Positions 22,560 through 34,205 of a DNA stretch of 60,000 bases are shown one piece after another. The notes under the pieces were generated by a model, which was not told the origin of the DNA, did no database searches, and worked only from the letters and a program-made list of their open reading frames with translations. The number at the start of each line of letters is the position of its first letter. Position 1 is the stretch's first letter. The position numbers were made by a program, and so were the translations under genes. Source of the DNA: Symbiodinium natans. Taxonomy: Eukaryota; Sar; Dinophyceae; Suessiales; Symbiodiniaceae. The stretch spans positions 87,501-147,500 of the forward strand of contig CAJNDS010002377.1 of assembly GCA_905221605.1 (NCBI GenBank), in the 5' to 3' direction.

Positions 22560-23590
22560 CTTCAAATTCAAGCAATCGAGGGTACTTTCAGATTCTGGAT
22601 AAAACGTTATTAAGTTGCTCTGCTCGGCCCCCCAAAAAAATTCTAAGAAAATCGCTCCCTGAAAAGACACCATTCATGTTAGGACAGTGGTGAAGAGTGA
22701 ACTATTCGGGAGAGCAAGGAGAGAAAATACTAATACGAAAAGCATGAGCCAAGTGAATCAATGAACAACGAATGAACAAGACACCAGAAATTAAGAATAT
22801 AATCATGTACTGTCAAGATACGACCATAAAGTCGAAAGTTCTCCAGGAAATTGACCACCTGTCGAAGCAAAAGAAATGTGAAAGAAACCAAAAGCACGGA
22901 CCAAAACCATGAATCTACTGCACGTCTTAATGATAAAACAGACTGAACGGCATAACCGAATGGCACACACGCCCGTAGCTTTGGCACGTGTGAGCCATAG
23001 TTGGCAGAACACTGAAGAAATTGGCCGTTTCGGGGGTTCTGTTTGGGAGGCTTTTGGGAAGCTGTTTGGGTTTTCGAAAGACCAAAGCCGTCCTCCCAGA
23101 GCTTGCTGGCATGTGAAAGAACCAGAAGGGTTGGCTCAAACCCCGAACACCGCCGAACACCCAATTTCAGAAGCTGTTGGGCTCGATTTCGTTGAAGAAA
23201 TGGAGGGGCTCGATTTCTTAACTTCTTACTTTGCCCGCTTCTGGAAGGGGAAGGGTCCAAGGCCTCACGGTCGAGGGGGGCCCTTCGAAGCCAAGGAAGG
23301 GCCTTGGTATCCCTTAAGGGTATCCCCGGTTGGATATCCCCAGGGTATCCCCAGGCCACGTGTTATTTTCCCCAGTCCAAAAATCTCGAGGTCCAACATC
23401 TCTGGGTGTCTCCAGTCTGCCAACAGCCGAATGGGCATGTCGGTGTTTTTTTCAAATTTTGTAACTTAATAAGCCGAGCCACTCGTTTTTGTAACGTTGG
23501 TGGTTTTGCCTGGTGTGCGTTTTGCCTCGCATTTTGATTTCGGAAATCCAGGGTACCCTGAAACGTGCTTGACAGTTCATTCCAGATATT
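22560..23590. repeat. Dispersed repeat family, copy 2
   Basis: Shares ordered words with 9480-10010 (AATCGAGGGTAC, GAGCCACTCGTTTT, GGTTTTGCCTGGTGTGCG, CAGGGTACCCT). Also contains closely spaced GGTATCCC words (23308-23355). A plus frame of 186 codons (22909-23469, ATG start) and a minus frame of 209 codons (22730-23359) overlap it; neither shows a domain and both may be repeat-derived. Confidence 0.45.
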
Positions 23591-24984
23591 CAAAAAGCGA
23601 GTGTGCCCGTTGCTCGGAACTAGACAGCGCTGCCACTGTACACAATACTGTACTGGATCAGTTGCAAGAATCAACCCCTTCGATTTCCTGCCTTCCACGC
23701 AAGGTGGACAGTTGCTCGAAGCCACACTCACGCTAAGCATGCCACTCGTCTGACAATGCTAACAGCCCGCATGACCTGCCGGTCACCTGAGACCCCTGCT
23801 TCGTGTAGCACTTTTCGCACATGAAGTCTCGACGGGAACCTTGGCTGCTCTGTGATACCTTGCCTTGTGCAAGCTCTTACTCAGGCTGTTCAACATCACT
23901 TGGCTATTCAACCAACATCCAACAGACCAAGCATGACGAATTCATCGAAGAGCTGTCGTCACAAAGACACTGGAACGTTGCGTATTCATCGCAGTGACCT
24001 CAGCTGTGAGGTTGGCCCCTTACACATACCCTGCCAACTCTGAGTCCAAATCCCAAACTGAAAAACTTGAGCCTTCTGGCGACAAGCAAGCTTCAGCTCT
24101 GGTGCGGAATAGGCTTTCTGCGAAGAAGCCCTAGCGCAATACAACATTCGTTGACACTCGCTACGTTGGGGCCCGCAATTTGTTAAAATTGGGATATCCG
24201 CGCGCATTTCTGCAGCTTCGCCGCAGGAGATCTTGGTCTGCAAGAAGGCAACAGCGGTGGAGGCAAGCGGGACGACAACGAAGAACGAACAACGAACAAC
24301 GACAGCTCCTCCTGCTGCTGCTGGGAGGGCACGCACTTCGGCAATGCAATATCCTCAACCCTGCTTTCTTATGCAAATGCATCACAGCTGCGGCTGCCGC
24401 ACCCTTCACCACCAGCGTCGAACTCTTCAAAGCCGTTGCCCCAAAAGCACCTTGGAGCCTGAGTCCCACACATAAGGCCCCAGGATGCGTGACAGGCCAA
24501 CGACATCCTTCATGCTTAGTTCCGGGCGAGGGGTGGAGGGCTAAGTGTTCAGGCTGTCGGTTGGGTTTTAGAGAGAGCGGTAGGCAGGCATGCCTTCAGA
24601 AGCAGGCACTTGGTACCCCAGCAACATACATCAACCGTGTAAATCATGAACACGAAAGACTCGTAACGAATGTTAACGATGTGCGACGGGGGCCGTGCAG
24701 CAGCCAAGAACCCAAGAACACGATATTTGCCACCGGAACGACTGGCAAAAACCTGCTTTACACCTAGCCGTGTCTGAGGCTAGCTACTATACTTGGATAT
24801 CGGAAAGCTGGGCGTTCCAAATGATTGACAACCTGCCCGTCGACCGTGGGCCCAGAACGTGCTGAGGCGCAGATTCCGCTTTGGCCAGCTTCCTGACGCG
24901 TAACTGGCCGACAGAAGAACACTTGCTTTAACGAAACAGTAATGGGTTGCACGAAGCAGTAACAGACAGCAATGGGTCAGTCTT

Positions 24985-25084
24985 AAGCAGAAAGCAGCCC
25001 CCGGCCTTTGGTAGCACGTGGCGCACAAGCTTTCGTCACATTCATGACAATGATAGGCTGTTCGCTTTTTCGTGCATCTTGCAC
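24985..25084 (-). CDS. ZZ-like zinc-finger exon B, partial
   Basis: After AG (25086-25085), the minus frame starts GT-GCA and reads ARCTKKRTAYHC, then HECDESLCATCYQRPG. The ligands C, Y-x-C-x2-C and C-x2-C-Y are all present. The frame stays open down to 24780, but beyond the last Cys-Tyr it shows nothing similar to the other copies. I could not find a convincing exon A within 200 nt upstream, so the module is either split by a longer intron or incomplete. Same phase at the acceptor (AG|GT) as the other copies, which is the main support for a real exon. Confidence 0.55.
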
Positions 25085-25593
25085 CTCAGCTTGGGTGCAC
25101 AGTCCGGAATGCTTGTAGAAGCGTGCCTAATGGGCCTAATGATCAATCAATGCCAGCAAAGCTGGCAGTACTGTTGCCAGCTGTGTTTTGGGCTGATTGA
25201 ACTGTCCTGCGTGGACGATCGCGAATTCTACTGAAGTTCAACGAAGTTGCAAACCCCCTTCTTTCGCACTTTTGGTAACAGGACATGGCCGCCGGTGCAC
25301 CGGATGTATGCACTCGCAGCCTCAGAGGCTCACAGAGACACCATGGACCACTGCAAGGACGACAATATATGTTCCCCCCCCCCTTGGGCTGGTCATTATA
25401 ATCATGTACAGCACAGCTTCTGTAGTGAGAATATTAATGCGACCTTGGAAGGACCCCACAGCAGGGGAAGCTCTTCCTTGGCTTACGGCAAGGTGAAACA
25501 TTTTCGGCAGAGCTTTTTTTGGAGGTGCCGAGGCCAAGTGGCAAGGGCAGAATAATGCTATGCAAAACTTAGGGTATACGGGGTTTAGGAGTT

Positions 25594-26040
25594 ATGGTCT
25601 TTTGGCGATATTGCCTTGAACACTTTGAGATTTTCCGCCTTTTTCTGGCCGAGGCGCTGATGGCTGGTCTGGTGTCCTTTCAGGGAGAGCATCCCAACGT
25701 CCTACGCCCTTCGGAAGGGCCTTCGGTTCTGAAATGCGGAAACCACGTAGCCGCTAAGCTGGAGACGCGCGCAGGAGTCCTGCAAGGAGTTGAGCATCGG
25801 CTCCTTAGGAACATCTGTGTATCCATGCAGCTCTTCAAAAAAAGATGCGTAGCAATGGAAAGGGCAATGGCAAAAGAAACATTGAGAATGCATGCCGTCC
25901 TGGCCCTGGCTCGATGTGGTGTTTCGCCGGGAACGAACCGAACTAGCAGAGCTATTGACGCGCTTCAGAAGCAAAAGCCACCAGTTCAAACCAGTTGGAC
26001 TGACAGATTCCTCTCAACCAACGACCTGTTTGCATCTTAG
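25594..26040 (+). CDS. Hypothetical 148-codon frame
   Basis: Starts with ATG and is not low-complexity. The predicted protein is basic and helical in the middle (KKRCVAMERAMAKETLRMHA) and has no signal peptide or membrane segment. A telomere-like word precedes it (25570-25590). No family recognised, and nothing in the neighbourhood supports expression; a chance frame is plausible. It is the only recognisably ATG-started plus frame of this size outside repeats in the 20-30 kb part. Confidence 0.2.
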   Translation: MVFWRYCLEHFEIFRLFLAEALMAGLVSFQGEHPNVLRPSEGPSVLKCGNHVAAKLETRAGVLQGVEHRLLRNICVSMQLFKKRCVAMERAMAKETLRMHAVLALARCGVSPGTNRTSRAIDALQKQKPPVQTSWTDRFLSTNDLFAS

Positions 26041-26195
26041 GCAGCTCCTATGATCTGTGATGAAGAAGCTCCTTGCTTCCCTGCCGTTTGCCGCGACTAG
26101 TCAAAGCTTGCGTGCCGAAGCAACATCTGATTCAAAACTAGCGTGCAAGATCTGCCTGTGGGAAGCATGTGAACACCAAGTGCCTCAAAGCGTCA

Positions 26196-26237
26196 CCTAC
26201 ACACATACATCCGTACATACGCACATACGTACATACA

Positions 26238-26268
<31 letters not shown>

Positions 26269-26395
26269 CAATACAATACAATACCATACCATACATACCA
26301 TACATACCATACATACATACATACATACATACATACATACATACATACATACATACATACATACATACATACATACATACATACACACATACATA
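26196..26395. repeat. (CATA)n tetranucleotide array
   Basis: About 200 bp of ACAT/CATA units with a degenerate middle block (ACAATACAATACC, CATACCATACATACC). Poly HTYI frames are artefacts. Confidence 0.95.
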
Positions 26396-26741
26396 GTAGA
26401 TGGTCTTTGATGGACGGGGGGGGCGACCATGTGCACGTATACACCCGCCCAGTCGGGTACAGGTACCAGAACATGCTATTGTCAGGAGAAAAACAATCTC
26501 GGGTAGATCTTGGGGTGGCACGAGCATATGATGCTGTATATTACATGTAAAGTTGTTTAATGATTTTAATGCTTGCCACTGATACGAAACCCTAAACGGA
26601 AAGCTTGAAACCCAGAATGCTAGAAAACGTGTTCGGTTTCGTGACAGTCGCTGAAACAATCTGGTAACGGCAATGGAACGGCACTCCTAACGGCTGTGGA
26701 GCCGGGGGGGCAAGGTGTGCTGTGAGTGACAAGCACGGCGG

Positions 26742-27425
26742 TTAAGACGAGTTGCGGCAAGGCCACAATCGCAATCCTTGCCAGGCGCATGCAACGTCCA
26801 GATCACTCAAGCGTGCTGAGCCCTGCAGACAGAACTCGCCCAAGTCAGCAAGCTCTGAATCCTGCGATATCATCCGGCAGGACATCTGGCAAGCCATTAC
26901 TTGAAGTCTGGACACCATGAGATGAACTTGTTGTCGGGCAGTCTTGAACCCAGACCCTTCTAGCTTCAAGCCGCAACAACCAAGGTGATTGAAAGAACAC
27001 CTGTAGGTTCCCAACTGTGCGAGCGAAGACTTGGCTTGTGTGGGCTGAGAATATTCATGGCACTTCGCCAGCACATCTTCTTCGGCGAGTTTTGCTGCTA
27101 CTAATATCACCCCTGAACAGTGCTGCCACCACTCTGATCCAGTATGCATGCTAGCCCGACTGCTGCTTGTATGCATTAGAACCCGTAAAATACCTACTCG
27201 AACTTCACGTCCACGGGTTGCAGGGAAGGAGGCCCCTGCATCTACCCTTGCTGTGTGCATATGTACACAGGCATACCGTGTTTTGATCTTGAGATCGAGT
27301 CGAGGTAGGAAGAGTACGTTGTGCACAGCATGTGGTCTACAACATGCCTTTTTCATAGGAAAAGGAAATCCCACAGCGTTAAAACTCCGATAACTCTTGG
27401 GAGAGGGCTTGTGCTCATGGCCCAT
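26742..27425 (-). other. 227-codon minus open frame, unrecognised
   Basis: The frame opens with ATG (27425) and is not low-complexity. It contains a short helical stretch AAKLAEEDVLAKCHEYS. No domain recognised. It may include one or more exons joined by chance open sequence. Confidence 0.2.
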
Positions 27426-28225
27426 GGAGATGGCGAGGTGACCAGTCTCCTTCGAAGCAACCGACCACTAGTTAGTATCTTATGCTGTATGATAGCGCAC
27501 TCTTCTCTTCAAAAATGCAATTGTACGGTGCTATACTCTACTGTACTTTAGGGTTCGTTTGGGGATCCTGACTACAGGGAGCTTTGTTTTTCAGGGTAAA
27601 GCAAATTTATTGAGCAACTTTTCGGTTGCTCTACTGCGACTTCAAGCTTACTGTACTCCTAACACTGTGCTGCAGATCACGAGGAAAGGTCTGGTCCAGT
27701 TCAGCGCTGCCCCAAATGGTGCTGAGGGCTTGCGTTCAACTGTAGGACACTTCTGCAGACTCTGAAGGAGGAGCACTCAGTGAGCACTCTGCAAAATCGC
27801 CGAGGGACATGGTTGCAGGCCATGTAGTTGAGGTTGTCACCGTAGTCCTGTCGCAATCCACAAAGCGAGAAAATGCCGCACGCAGTTGCTTTTTACATAC
27901 GCACAGGCAAATTTACATTCATATGATTTCATATGCATAGATATGCTCAATGATACGCACATCTATCGCAAGGCAGCGTAGGAGAGCGTGGCCACGCAAC
28001 GTCCACGAGGGCGCGGGGGACACAGCGCGCACAAGATGCCATACTTCACCACTTACTACATCGCCCTTGTGCCCTTGCGCGGGCTTGCGCGGTCTCGAGC
28101 AATGAGGGGGGTTAGGCACATGAACCAACATAGTTATTATCCTGCAGGAGAAGGTTCCAGTCTTCAGAACAACGACAGGCGACCATGCCTCAAAGTCCAT
28201 TAAGGAGCAATGGCCACCTAAATAT

Positions 28226-29290
28226 TCAACAGCAAGATAGGGGAGCTGACCTTGTCTGAACAGCGAGGGGCCTTACAATTGTTATACGAGTGAAGAGAAG
28301 CTTGCTTTTGCCATCAAAGTTAATGGTTAAATTCTTTAGTTGCCCAAAAACTATATGCGAGAGTGAAATGCTTCTCTTGTTTTGCACAGAAGCAAGCGAA
28401 CTCTTCTGAACAAACCGGATCCCTCCTTGTTGACACTCAATCGCACATGAGAACCTGCAATACACAACGATTTTTTGTTGAAGCAAACCAGGGAGCTCCT
28501 CTCTTCTTGCCGGTAGGTATAACAAATCCAAAAGGAGATTCTTCATCGTCTTCTTAATGAAAAACACAAATCCTTGGAATAACTGAGAAACCCTGCACCG
28601 CCTTCTCCAAAACAAGAAGCCTGACATCTTTTTCTTGCATACTCGACGCAAAGCAGAAGCACTGGTTGAAGAATCACTCAATATTGATTTGAAAGAAGAA
28701 AGCGCAAAAAACGAAAACTCCGGAGAACGGAAAACTCTTCTTATGATTTTCAACTCCTCCGCTTTGGGGTTTAGGTTCGAGCAAAACTCTTGATGGGAGA
28801 GGTGCGACCAGGCAATACAATATGTAATTCGGGATATCAGATAACGCGAATTGTAATTTGGTTGGTCTATTGCAGATTTGTAACGTATTTGTTTGTTGTT
28901 TTTGTTGTGGTGGTGAATTTCCTTCCGGACCATGGGTCTGTGTTTTCTCTGAGGCAGCTTCACGACTTCTGCAAATATTTTCCAACCGAGATAAGGAACT
29001 AACTCTCCGAGCAGGATGCACAAGTCATGCCGTTGCAGCTTGAGGGCTTTCGAGGAACCTGGCCCGCGAAACCTGGCTTGCGTTGAAAAACGCGAAGCCG
29101 GCATGCCAGAAAGAACCTCAGCGCAACCTCCAGCACGCCATACAGTATATGACCCGACACCTGATGATTGCGTACGCTTATAGTATTCTATATACTCCGA
29201 GCGCCCGAGAGGGGCGCAATTGCCAGTGACCCCAGTGCCCTTGCGCGATGGCCCAGTGGCAGCTGGGAACATGGGCACGCCATGAGCCAC
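28226..29290 (-). other. 354-codon minus open frame, unrecognised
   Basis: The longest frame in the window that is not a microsatellite translation. It opens with GTG; the first ATG is a few codons in. The part from about 28990 down to 28300 is AT-rich and codes for a basic, Phe/Leu/Lys-rich chain, whereas the N-terminal part lies in GC-rich DNA. The composition break near 28990 suggests a junction between two sequences. No motif, signal peptide or transmembrane pattern was convincing. In AT-rich DNA a 350-codon frame is unlikely by chance but not decisive. Confidence 0.25.
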
Positions 29291-30310
29291 AGAGTGACCC
29301 TTTTGTCAGCCATGTGCATGACTGACTGCATACCGGAAGTCGTGCAGGACTGCTGGTTGTGTGTTCCTCTTGTTGCGACCCAGGCCGAGGTGGACCTTGT
29401 CGTGTTGGATCTTGCAGGTCATGATCCAGGACACCGCGAGCATCCTTCTCTATCAGCAGCGCCTCATCTTTGCAGGCCAGCGGCCACATACTTCCTGACT
29501 GCACCGTCCACGGCAAGTCGACTCTCCACCTGGCCCCCCCCCTCCGTGGTAGCATCCTAGTTTTGGTCAGTGCCTTCTTGCCCTGGCCACTCCCGCTGTG
29601 ACTAGATTTCTGCTCCACGCTTGAGACCAGGCAGGGAGTGCAGGGTCAGGCGTTTAATTGATACTAGGTGCATGGGCGTTGAATTCCTTCACGCTATATG
29701 CGCATCCGAGACGGATTCAAGCATTATGACAAAACCAAAACAATATTCTATATTCTATACGGAGTATGTATTTGGTAAGGAATGAAATACGCTTCAAGCC
29801 AGACCCGTCAGTTGGCCTTCAAGAAGCCATCGAGGATACTGGTCACATAGGTCCCATCCTCCAGACACGCAGGCAGTTTCCTTCTACATGACATCCATGA
29901 CGGCCGTGGACTTGTCATGCGGCAACACACAAAACTGGCCCTGTTTCCCCTTTTGAAAGGGATTGCGTGGAGTGTAAGTCGCCAAGTTCTACTGAATCTC
30001 ATCACGTAGGCCGGCACAGGGTTCTTGCAAAACGAAGTTGTTATACTGAACACCTGACCAGAGCTTCTCATCGCGCCCTAGTGTGATAAAAGGAACATGC
30101 TGATGTGTAGTGCAATGCCGTAGTATAGTATGCCATGTCACCTGCGCAGGAGGCACAGTGACCACAAAACTGTGCATCCACAGACCATTCAGGCAATCGG
30201 ATCTTCGTTGGACAGCGGCTTTTGATCGACACTGTGGCACCTTCTTGCGCAGCTTTGGTGCACTATTGGCTAGCGAAAGGAAAAAGTGAAACCGTTGGCT
30301 GGCATGTGTT

Positions 30311-30337
30311 GGTGTGTGTGTGTGTGTGGGTGTGTAG
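30311..30337. repeat. Short (TG)n tract
   Basis: GTGTGTGTGTGTGTGTGG run with one interruption. Confidence 0.7.
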
Positions 30338-30635
30338 GAATGCCTGTCTCAAGGCTTTGAGAAAAACACGAAGCTGCTGTGATTTGAGCTGGCCAATTGA
30401 AGGGCCCAGACGGCGCTGTTGACTTGAGCGCTACCCTAGCTACAGACCAATCCGCACTACTTCTCCATTCGGATTACCTAGACAGCTCTCTAAACCTCTT
30501 GTGGTTCGACCGCCTGGGTGTGTGTGCGAGCTACTTCTCGATTTGGGTTCTGACAAGGCCAATGGTATGATACTTTCACCAAGCACTTGTAAACAAAAAA
30601 ACACAACTCAACGTCAGCCCTAAACCTCCCCTCAC

Positions 30636-30745
30636 GAGTCCTGCCGGAATACGGCCACCCTCTCGTTTCCGATGTCCATTACAAGAATGTTGCCTGCAGG
30701 ACTGAGCCCAGTGCATGGAGCAAGTAGTTTCTTACCGGAATGCTG
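30636..30745 (-). CDS. NHL-repeat exon
   Basis: NHL repeats form blades of beta-propellers used for protein or RNA binding. The minus frame reads LSPAGNILVMDIGNERVAVF, fitting the NHL consensus P-x-G-x-I-x-V-x-D-x-x-N-x-R-V-x-V-F with all key positions present. The frame ends at a GTGAGG that makes a good GT donor right after CAGGACTC (exon end about 30636). The acceptor is uncertain; candidate AGs lie near 30735-30750. A single blade cannot form a propeller, so neighbouring exons must exist elsewhere if the gene is functional; I found none in this window. The gene name and partner domains are unknown. Confidence 0.6.
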
Positions 30746-31769
30746 AACTTTGCTGTGTAAACTTTGCAAACAAAGGGGTTGAGAGTCGAAGCGCCTTTTG
30801 AGCAGCTCTTGCATATCTGGCTTTAGGTTGACGAATTCTACTAGAGGGCGATGTCTAGTACACGCACAAAGTAAGGATCAATCCCATGAGCAAATCCTTG
30901 CTCAGAGAACTTCTGTTCTGCACGATTTGTTTCCTGTGCATGCCTACACCATCCGCAGTGTTCTGTCATGTACAAATCCCTAATCCCTAAACCGAAATAA
31001 ACAGGGGGCAAAGCTACATCCTATCGTAACCCTCAAGTGATGTCGTCCCGCAGTGTATGGCCTTCGGCGTCTACAGCCACGTCAGATGGCTTCTGCAAGG
31101 CGCCGGGAGAACCCCCTTCTTTCCATGTCTGGCGCACGCGCAGAGCTTCGGGTGTAGGCGCTTAGGGTTCAGGACTTATGCTGGACACTTTTGGCTTTCA
31201 AGGCCAATGGGTCTAGGCCAAAGTAGCGCTGTCCCATCGCCTGAGTGTAGCTCAGGTTAAAGGTTCAGGTGGTTCAGGTGGTTCAGGGGTTCAGTAAACC
31301 TTTGCCCAAGATTAGAGCTGAGCACCATTGGCCTGGCTTTGGCCTCGCATACCAGTGACACCACATTCTGGGACTATAAGCTCTGCAGAGCTGGGCGGCA
31401 CTATACTAGACGATACTATCATATACTATCATATACTACAGCCATGATCTACCCTATTACTTACCCCTTCTTAAATGGGTACTACAGTATGCTGTATGAG
31501 TGCCGGGATGCCGCCAGGGCAGGCTCTATAGCTTTGAGAACCCCGAAGCCTTGAACCGAGAACCTGAAGCCAATCATTCAGGCCACTACATGTTGCGAAT
31601 GGTTTGCTCTACAGGCTTTTGCAGTTGAGGCCCCCACCTCACGATCCGGAATATGCCCATGAACCTGTGAGTCCCGGGGGTCGACAAGCACCACGCGGTT
31701 CTTGGCTGGAAGGGGCTTTGGAGTGGTGTTTTCATTTGTGGCGTCTTGCTTGCTCCCGACTTCCGATTT

Positions 31770-32370
31770 TTAACGGGACCGGGAACAGTCCGTTACGTTC
31801 CGGGGGGATAGGTGGAACCCAGAGCCAAGGCTTAGCTGACGCAAACGCCTGTGCACGCAATGGACTGAAATGACCCGGAGTGCGGAACGAAACTCCAAGC
31901 GTCCTTTTCGAGCATCGCTTGACCCTCTCAGGGATGTACCGAATATCCTCTCAAGAAGCCGGAAAAACGGTGTCAACCGACAGGGTGGACGGTTGCAGGA
32001 CTGGAAAGTCCTCGTTGAGGAGTTCCTTCCAAGGAACTTCAGAGAGAGAGTCGGGAGACTGAGGTCCGAGGGCGAAAGACCTCGACTGAGACCATCAGCT
32101 GTATCCTTCAGAAATCCCGGCACATGCTCAATCACGGCTTCCAAGCGAAAGCGTGCCTGCAGCATGGTGCAACGTGACAGAATGCGACAGATCCTTTGGC
32201 TAAGGAGAGACCTTTCCATGCTGCAGCTTTTGGAGGCCGCATTGTCACAGCGCAACTTCACACAGATTGGTGCGTGGAGGTAGCATGGCATCCAAGAGGA
32301 AAAAGCATGGCGCACTGCGCGAGCAGTTCCTAGGCTGCAATGAAACTTTGGGCGGAGGCCGAGGCATCAA
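31770..32370 (-). pseudogene. Retroelement RNase H fragment (DIRS/Ty3-like)
   Basis: On minus, a frame at 32357-32315 reads QSFIAA, TAG, ELLAQCAMLF; with Trp in place of the stop this is the AWELLAQ-type helix found in DIRS-like polyproteins. After a frameshift, the frame 32315-31770 reads CDNAAS (near 32250), then VIEHVPGFLKDTADGLSRG (near 32130-32070). These match the RNase H signature D-N, H-x-P-G and A-D-x-L-S-R of retroelement polyproteins. The reverse transcriptase would be expected upstream (32.4-33.3 kb), but I could not recognise it. At least one stop and one frameshift break it, so it is a dead fragment. Exact superfamily is inferred. Confidence 0.6.
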
Positions 32371-32839
32371 ACCACGGACGAAGTGCCGCAAGTTAAGGGC
32401 CGGCTTCCAAAGGATACTTGAAAGGCTCGAACTGCCCCATCAGGCAGAGTTTCAAGAAGCACAAGCGTTTGCTTAAACGCCTGTAGCCGAGCCTCTAGCG
32501 GAACTAACGGAGCTAAGTGGGGCGAACTTCTGACTCAAGGAGGTCGAGCCAGGTGAGAAAGCGCCTCCAAGGCTTCCGGTGCGCCGTCTGAAGGCTCACT
32601 TGTGCCCAAACCCGACGTGCATCTTCCGGATTCTGGTTGACCCGCAGAACACGGGAGCCGAATAGGCAAGAGCCGGCAAGAGGGGATACCGAGATCCTGG
32701 CGCAGAACCAGCTGTGGTGGCAAAGCGCTTCGAAAGTCAACGCACGCAGACGTTCGTGCTTTGCTGCCGTTGTGCAGCTTTTTGCGTACTCTTGAACAGA
32801 TTTGCAGAAAAAAAACTCACCAAAATGAAAAAATCACCC

Positions 32840-32945
32840 CCGGGGCCCCGAGCCACCTCCGAACCACCCCCGAGCCACCTCCTCCGAGCCGCCACCTCCG
32901 AGCTGCCACCTCCGAGCCACCTCCCGAGCCACCTCCCAGCCAGAA
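32840..32945. repeat. CGAGCCACCTCC minisatellite
   Basis: About eight imperfect copies of a 12-15 bp unit with CGAGCCACCTCC or CGAGCCGCCACC. Confidence 0.8.
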
Positions 32946-33378
32946 AATACAAATCTTGACAGAAAAACAAAAAATCACAACAAAAGCTAACTATTTGCAC
33001 AAAAAAGGATCACACCGACTGTTTCGTCTCTTGGGCCGGGCTTTTGGTCAAAAAACGATTTGGGGTAAGGCTGGCGGCCGGTATGTGTTACAGAAGCGCA
33101 TGCCCGCACGAGGTTTCCAAAGTGTACGACCGGCGCCAGCCTGCTGATCCATCCAGACCTGTACAGACCCACGGCCGCTCACCGCGTACAATGAAAATGG
33201 GAAACAAACAAGGCAAAACACAACGATTCCAAACACCGTGCGCGATATCCATCCGGGAGCAAACCAAACACACATTCTCGCAACACATGGGGTTGTGTGA
33301 AAACCCCGTGAGAAATTCGTATACGCTAAAACACATTATCGTTTTTTTCTCATCGCTTTCCAACAAAAAAACGCTACT

Positions 33379-34205
33379 GGAATTGACGTTCCCGCGACCC
33401 GGCTGGAATTTCATGATTTGTAGTACAAGCTTTGTAGCACAAGCTTAGTACTGGAATCGACGTTCCCGGCTGGAATTTCATTGATTTGTAGTACAAGCTT
33501 AGTACTGGAATGGACGTTCCCGCGACCGGCTGGATGTTCATTGATTTGTAGCGCAAGCGAGTACTGGAATCGATGTTCCCGAGACCCGGCTGGATGTTCA
33601 TTGATTTGTAGCACAGGCTTAGTACTGGAATCGATGCTCCCGCGACCCGGCTGGATTGTCATTGCTTTGTAGTACAAGCTTGGTACTGGAATGATTTGTA
33701 GTACAAGCTTAGTACTGGATTCGACGTTTCCGCGACCCCCCGCTGGATTTTCTTTGATTTGTCGTGCAAGGTTAGTACTGGCATCGGCGTTGCCGTCACC
33801 CGGCTGGATTTTCATTGATTTTGTAGCACAAGCTTCGTACTGGAATCGACGTTCCCGCGACCCGGCTGGACTTTCATTGATTTGTAGTACAAGCTTAGTG
33901 CTGGAATCGACGTTTCCGTGGCCCATCCGGATTTTCATTGATTTGTAGTACAAGCTTAGTACTGGAATCGACGTTCCCGCCACCCGGCTGGATGTTCATT
34001 GATTTGTAGCACATGATTTGTAGTACAAGCTTAGTGCTGGAATCGACGTTCCCGCGACCCGGCTGGATTTTCATTGATTTGTAGTACAAGCTTAGTACTG
34101 GAATCGAAGTTCCCGCGACCCGGTTGGATGTTAATTGATTTGCAGTACAAGCTGAGTACTGGAATCGAGGATGTTCATTGATTTGTAGTACAAGCTTTGC
34201 ACAGT
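33379..34205. repeat. 61-bp minisatellite, about 13 copies
   Basis: Unit of about 61 bp containing GTTCCCGCGACCCGGCTGGA, TTGATTTGTAGTACAAGC and TTAGTACTGGAATCGAC. Copies differ by substitutions and partial deletions (for example 33420-33450 and 34008-34025). Most carry an AAGCTT site. Because 61 is not a multiple of three, the repeated minus frames drift in phase; the 190-codon minus frame (33411-33983) is an artefact. The array is framed by similar TTATCGTTTTTTTC(TTC)TCATCG sequences at about 33335-33365 and 34240-34272. Confidence 0.9.

Noticed and set aside
33411-33983. 190-codon minus frame with repeated NENPAG-like words
   Set aside because: A 61-bp unit shifts phase each copy, so the repeated words come from the DNA repeat, not from a repeat protein.
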